A program made the translations under genes and the position numbers. Shown piece after piece: positions 5,865 through 7,136 of a stretch of 7,136 nucleotides of DNA. The first letter of the stretch is position 1. Every line of letters starts with the position of its first letter. The DNA comes from Planctomycetaceae bacterium (GTDB lineage Bacteria > Planctomycetota > Planctomycetia > Planctomycetales > Planctomycetaceae): NCBI GenBank assembly GCA_027080405.1, contig JALWSL010000233.1:1-7136 (forward strand). The letters are read 5' to 3'. The notes under the pieces are model-generated. The model was not told where the DNA came from. It saw nothing but the letters and a program-made list of their open reading frames with translations, and searched no databases.

Positions 5865-6584
5865 ATGACCAAAGAACTTTTTGAACGATTAGCCCAATAC
5901 GATACCCCAACAGTCTGCAATGCGATTGAATTGTGGGATATACGCCCTCGAACCGCCGGTTATATGAATGAAACGATCCAGGCCTGTTTCCCCGGTTTTC
6001 CGCCCATGGTTGGCCTGGCGTTGACTTCAACGTTTCGTTCTTCAGCCGCACCGGTTGGTGCAGACGCCTATTCCAGCATGACCGCCCAGACAGAAATAAT
6101 GGAGAAAATGGAACTTCCTTCGGTCATCGTCTTTCAGGATCTCGACAACCCCATTGCAGCGGCGACATTCGGGGAAGTCATGTGCAGCACTTACAAGGCG
6201 TTTGGCGCAGCCGGTTTGATCACTTCGGGAACGGGACGGGATTTGGAGCAGGTTGAAGCCATCAACTTCCCGGTCTTCACTTCCGGTGCGCAGGCGGCTC
6301 ACGGATATTGCCATTTCGTTGATGTCAACATTCCGGTCTCGGTCGGAGGCATTCTGGTTCGCCCCAACGATCTGTTGCACGGCGACTGCAACGGGGTTAC
6401 CACTATTCCCGCAGAGATTGCCAGCGAAGTTCCCGATGTCTGCGATGAAATCATCAAAGCCGAGCAGATTGTTCTTGATTACGTCCGTTCCGCCAATGTG
6501 ACTTCCGCTGGTTTTGAAGAAGCCCGACAGGAATGCACCAGCCGAATTTCCACATTGGCACAAAAACTGAGAGCAAAAGCGTAA
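5865..6584 (+). CDS. RraA / HMG-CHA aldolase family protein
   Basis: Cytoplasmic protein of the family that includes 4-hydroxy-4-methyl-2-oxoglutarate (HMG)/CHA aldolase, a metal-dependent class II pyruvate aldolase, and RraA, an RNase E inhibitor; members are often mislabelled dimethylmenaquinone methyltransferase. The 239 residues show TPTVCNAIE (14-22), typical of the family N-terminus, GE (103-104), [13 protein letters not shown] (114-126) with the conserved Arg125-Asp126 that hold pyruvate and metal in the aldolases, and [17 protein letters not shown] (166-182), the family's P-x-D-x3-x-D-x-x-GV-x2-IP segment. Length is near family norm, with a C-terminal helix added. ATG 5865 is chosen because family sequence begins there; upstream in-frame codons run back into the terminator. 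The ribosome binding site is weak (AGAGAA, 5852-5857). It is monocistronic. Since Arg and Asp are kept, an aldolase or related lyase is more likely than RNase E control, but the substrate cannot be read from sequence. Confidence 0.9.
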   Translation: MTKELFERLAQYDTPTVCNAIELWDIRPRTAGYMNETIQACFPGFPPMVGLALTSTFRSSAAPVGADAYSSMTAQTEIMEKMELPSVIVFQDLDNPIAAATFGEVMCSTYKAFGAAGLITSGTGRDLEQVEAINFPVFTSGAQAAHGYCHFVDVNIPVSVGGILVRPNDLLHGDCNGVTTIPAEIASEVPDVCDEIIKAEQIVLDYVRSANVTSAGFEEARQECTSRISTLAQKLRAKA

Positions 6585-6601
6585 AAGGCCCGAGACAGGC
6601 C
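6583..6601 (-). terminator. Weak minus-strand terminator candidate downstream of tRNA-Lys
   Basis: Read on the minus strand, GGCCT pairs with GGGCC (4 Watson-Crick plus one G-U) around a 5-nt loop, followed by TTTT, which overlaps the RraA-family stop codon. It lies about 130 nt beyond the tRNA 3' end. The stem is short and the T-run only four. Confidence 0.25.
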
Positions 6602-6694
6602 GCAGACAGCCGTTTGGTTGAGACCTCGGGGACGCCCCCGGAAGCATTGCCGCTCCCCACTTACGATGGGTCTCAGCAGTCGTCGAGTCTCAAC
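6589..6694. repeat. Cluster of overlapping inverted repeats between rraA and tRNA-Lys
   Basis: CCCGAG (6589-6594) pairs with CTCGGG (6625-6630). CGGGG (6627-6631) pairs with CCCCG (6636-6640). GTTGAGAC (6617-6624) pairs with GTCTCAAC (6687-6694), and TGAGACC (6619-6625) alternatively with GGTCTCA (6669-6675). Several of these exclude each other. No clear T-run follows on the plus strand. It may serve as the 3' structure of the rraA transcript. Confidence 0.4.
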
Positions 6695-6730
6695 AATCGC
6701 TGCAACCTGTTGAATATTAGAAGGTCACAT

Positions 6731-6803
6731 TGCCCCCACTAGGACTCGAACCTAGAACCTACTGATTAAGAGTCAGTTGCTCTACCAATTGAGCTATAGG
6801 GGC
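6731..6803 (-). tRNA. tRNA-Lys (anticodon CTT)
   Basis: A 73-nt cloverleaf reads on the minus strand. Acceptor GCCCCTA pairs with TGGGGGC (one G-U) with discriminator A. The D arm is GCTC/GAGC with GG in its loop. The anticodon stem ACTGA/TCAGT encloses CTCTTAA, giving anticodon CTT, which reads AAG (Lys). The T arm is CTAGG-TTCGAGT-CCTAG. No CCA is encoded; ATG follows the discriminator. It is convergent with the RraA-family gene. I see no copy of its 3' end elsewhere in the window that would mark an integrated element. Confidence 0.97.
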
Positions 6804-6954
6804 CGCTTGAAAAAGAGTTGCAACGAGAGAAAAATGACCCGAGGGTTGGCAGCTGCATCATGCTTGCCAACAACTCTCATCTACAATCTGCCGCGTTTCT
6901 TCCGGTGTCCCGATCAATCAAGCCGGAGGGACTGGACCGAACCGGACGAACCCG

Positions 6955-6972
6955 TTCATTCTACGGAATGAA
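6955..6972 (+). repeat. Hairpin with UNCG-type tetraloop
   Basis: TTCATTC (6955-6961) pairs perfectly with GAATGAA (6966-6972) around TACG. As plus-strand RNA this is a C(UACG)G loop, one of the most stable tetraloops; on the minus strand the loop is CGTA and not special. No T-run follows, so it is not a standard terminator. It hints at a plus-strand RNA but does not prove one. Confidence 0.55.
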
Positions 6973-7105
6973 GGATGATTTGCAAGTAATGTTGCAATCA
7001 ACGGGAATAGCGATAGCGGGGAAACTGGCAAAAGAGAACCTGAGCACTCGACAATTTTGGGAAACTGCCGAGGGGAAAGCGATTTTTCTGCGAGCACTCG
7101 TCTAA
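6968..7105 (+). CDS. Doubtful small ORF, hypothetical 45-residue protein
   Basis: ATG 6968 to TAA 7105 encodes 45 residues (MKDDLQVMLQSTGIAIAGK...), with predicted helical character but no motif or family I recognise. The start codon lies within the 3' arm of the 6955-6972 hairpin and has only a poor ribosome binding site. The same frame stays open upstream to 6818, but that part reads unlike a protein. It may equally be a chance open frame. Confidence 0.18.
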   Translation: MKDDLQVMLQSTGIAIAGKLAKENLSTRQFWETAEGKAIFLRALV

Positions 7106-7136
7106 ACGGGCCTGACGTCGCACTGCCGGGAAGAAG

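Larger units (their letters stand above)
6804..7136. other. Region upstream of tRNA-Lys with inverted repeats and no convincing gene
   Basis: No gene with family features is seen in these 333 nt. Visible structure: a nested inverted repeat at 6814-6877 (AGAGTTG/CAACTCT outside, GTTGGCA/TGCCAAC inside), TCCGG/CCGGA (6901-6905/6923-6927), a 7-bp hairpin with TACG loop at 6955-6972, and a 9-bp direct repeat GAGCACTCG at 7042-7050 and 7092-7100. The tRNA promoter should lie in the first part on the minus strand, but no clear -35/-10 pair stands out. Confidence 0.6.

Noticed and set aside
6731..6803. tRNA-Lys as the attachment site of an integrated element
   Set aside because: No second copy of the tRNA 3' end, no integrase and no direct-repeat boundary is visible in the window.

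Overview
The window looks like chromosomal DNA from a planctomycete, most plausibly a Gimesia/Rubinisphaera-like member of the Planctomycetales. This is inference. It rests on moderate GC, a SurA-type parvulin of planctomycete flavour, a very long secretin with alpha-helical repeats and low-complexity Gly/Gln stretches, widely spaced single genes and weak Shine-Dalgarno use. No database search was possible.

Layout: (1) 34-768 (+) is the C-terminal part of a periplasmic SurA/PpiC-type peptidyl-prolyl isomerase. Its N-terminus is missing, with two in-frame stops just upstream, and it carries a perfect 13-bp inverted repeat inside the coding sequence. (2) 769-1243 is a 475-nt gap holding small repeats, a weak promoter candidate and a run of short hairpins, the last one over the start region of the next gene. 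(3) 1244-5629 (+) is one giant secretin gene (1461 aa): signal peptide, four copies of an about 52-residue helical repeat (three with an FDxRPE signature), a TPR-like and coiled-coil region, an STN/N0-like and an N1-like domain, then a C-terminal secretin domain carrying two glycine-rich insertions. A strong intrinsic terminator follows (5666-5709). (4) 5865-6584 (+) is an RraA/HMG-CHA-aldolase-family gene with its own candidate promoter. (5) 6731-6803 (-) is tRNA-Lys(CTT), convergent with rraA. (6) 6804-7136 has no convincing gene, only inverted repeats and one very doubtful 45-codon ORF.

The genes do not form an obvious operon: the secretin has its own leader and terminator, and the RraA-like gene has its own promoter candidate. 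The isomerase and the secretin are both envelope proteins and SurA-like chaperones help outer-membrane proteins fold, so a functional link is possible but not shown.

The most unusual object is the secretin. A pore-forming domain is combined with an N-terminal helical-repeat region and two cationic segments built from Gly, Gln, Arg, Phe and Ile (FGG and QRGG repeats) inserted inside the pore domain. Next in interest are its structured leader with two competing start codons, and the codon-symmetric palindrome in the isomerase gene.
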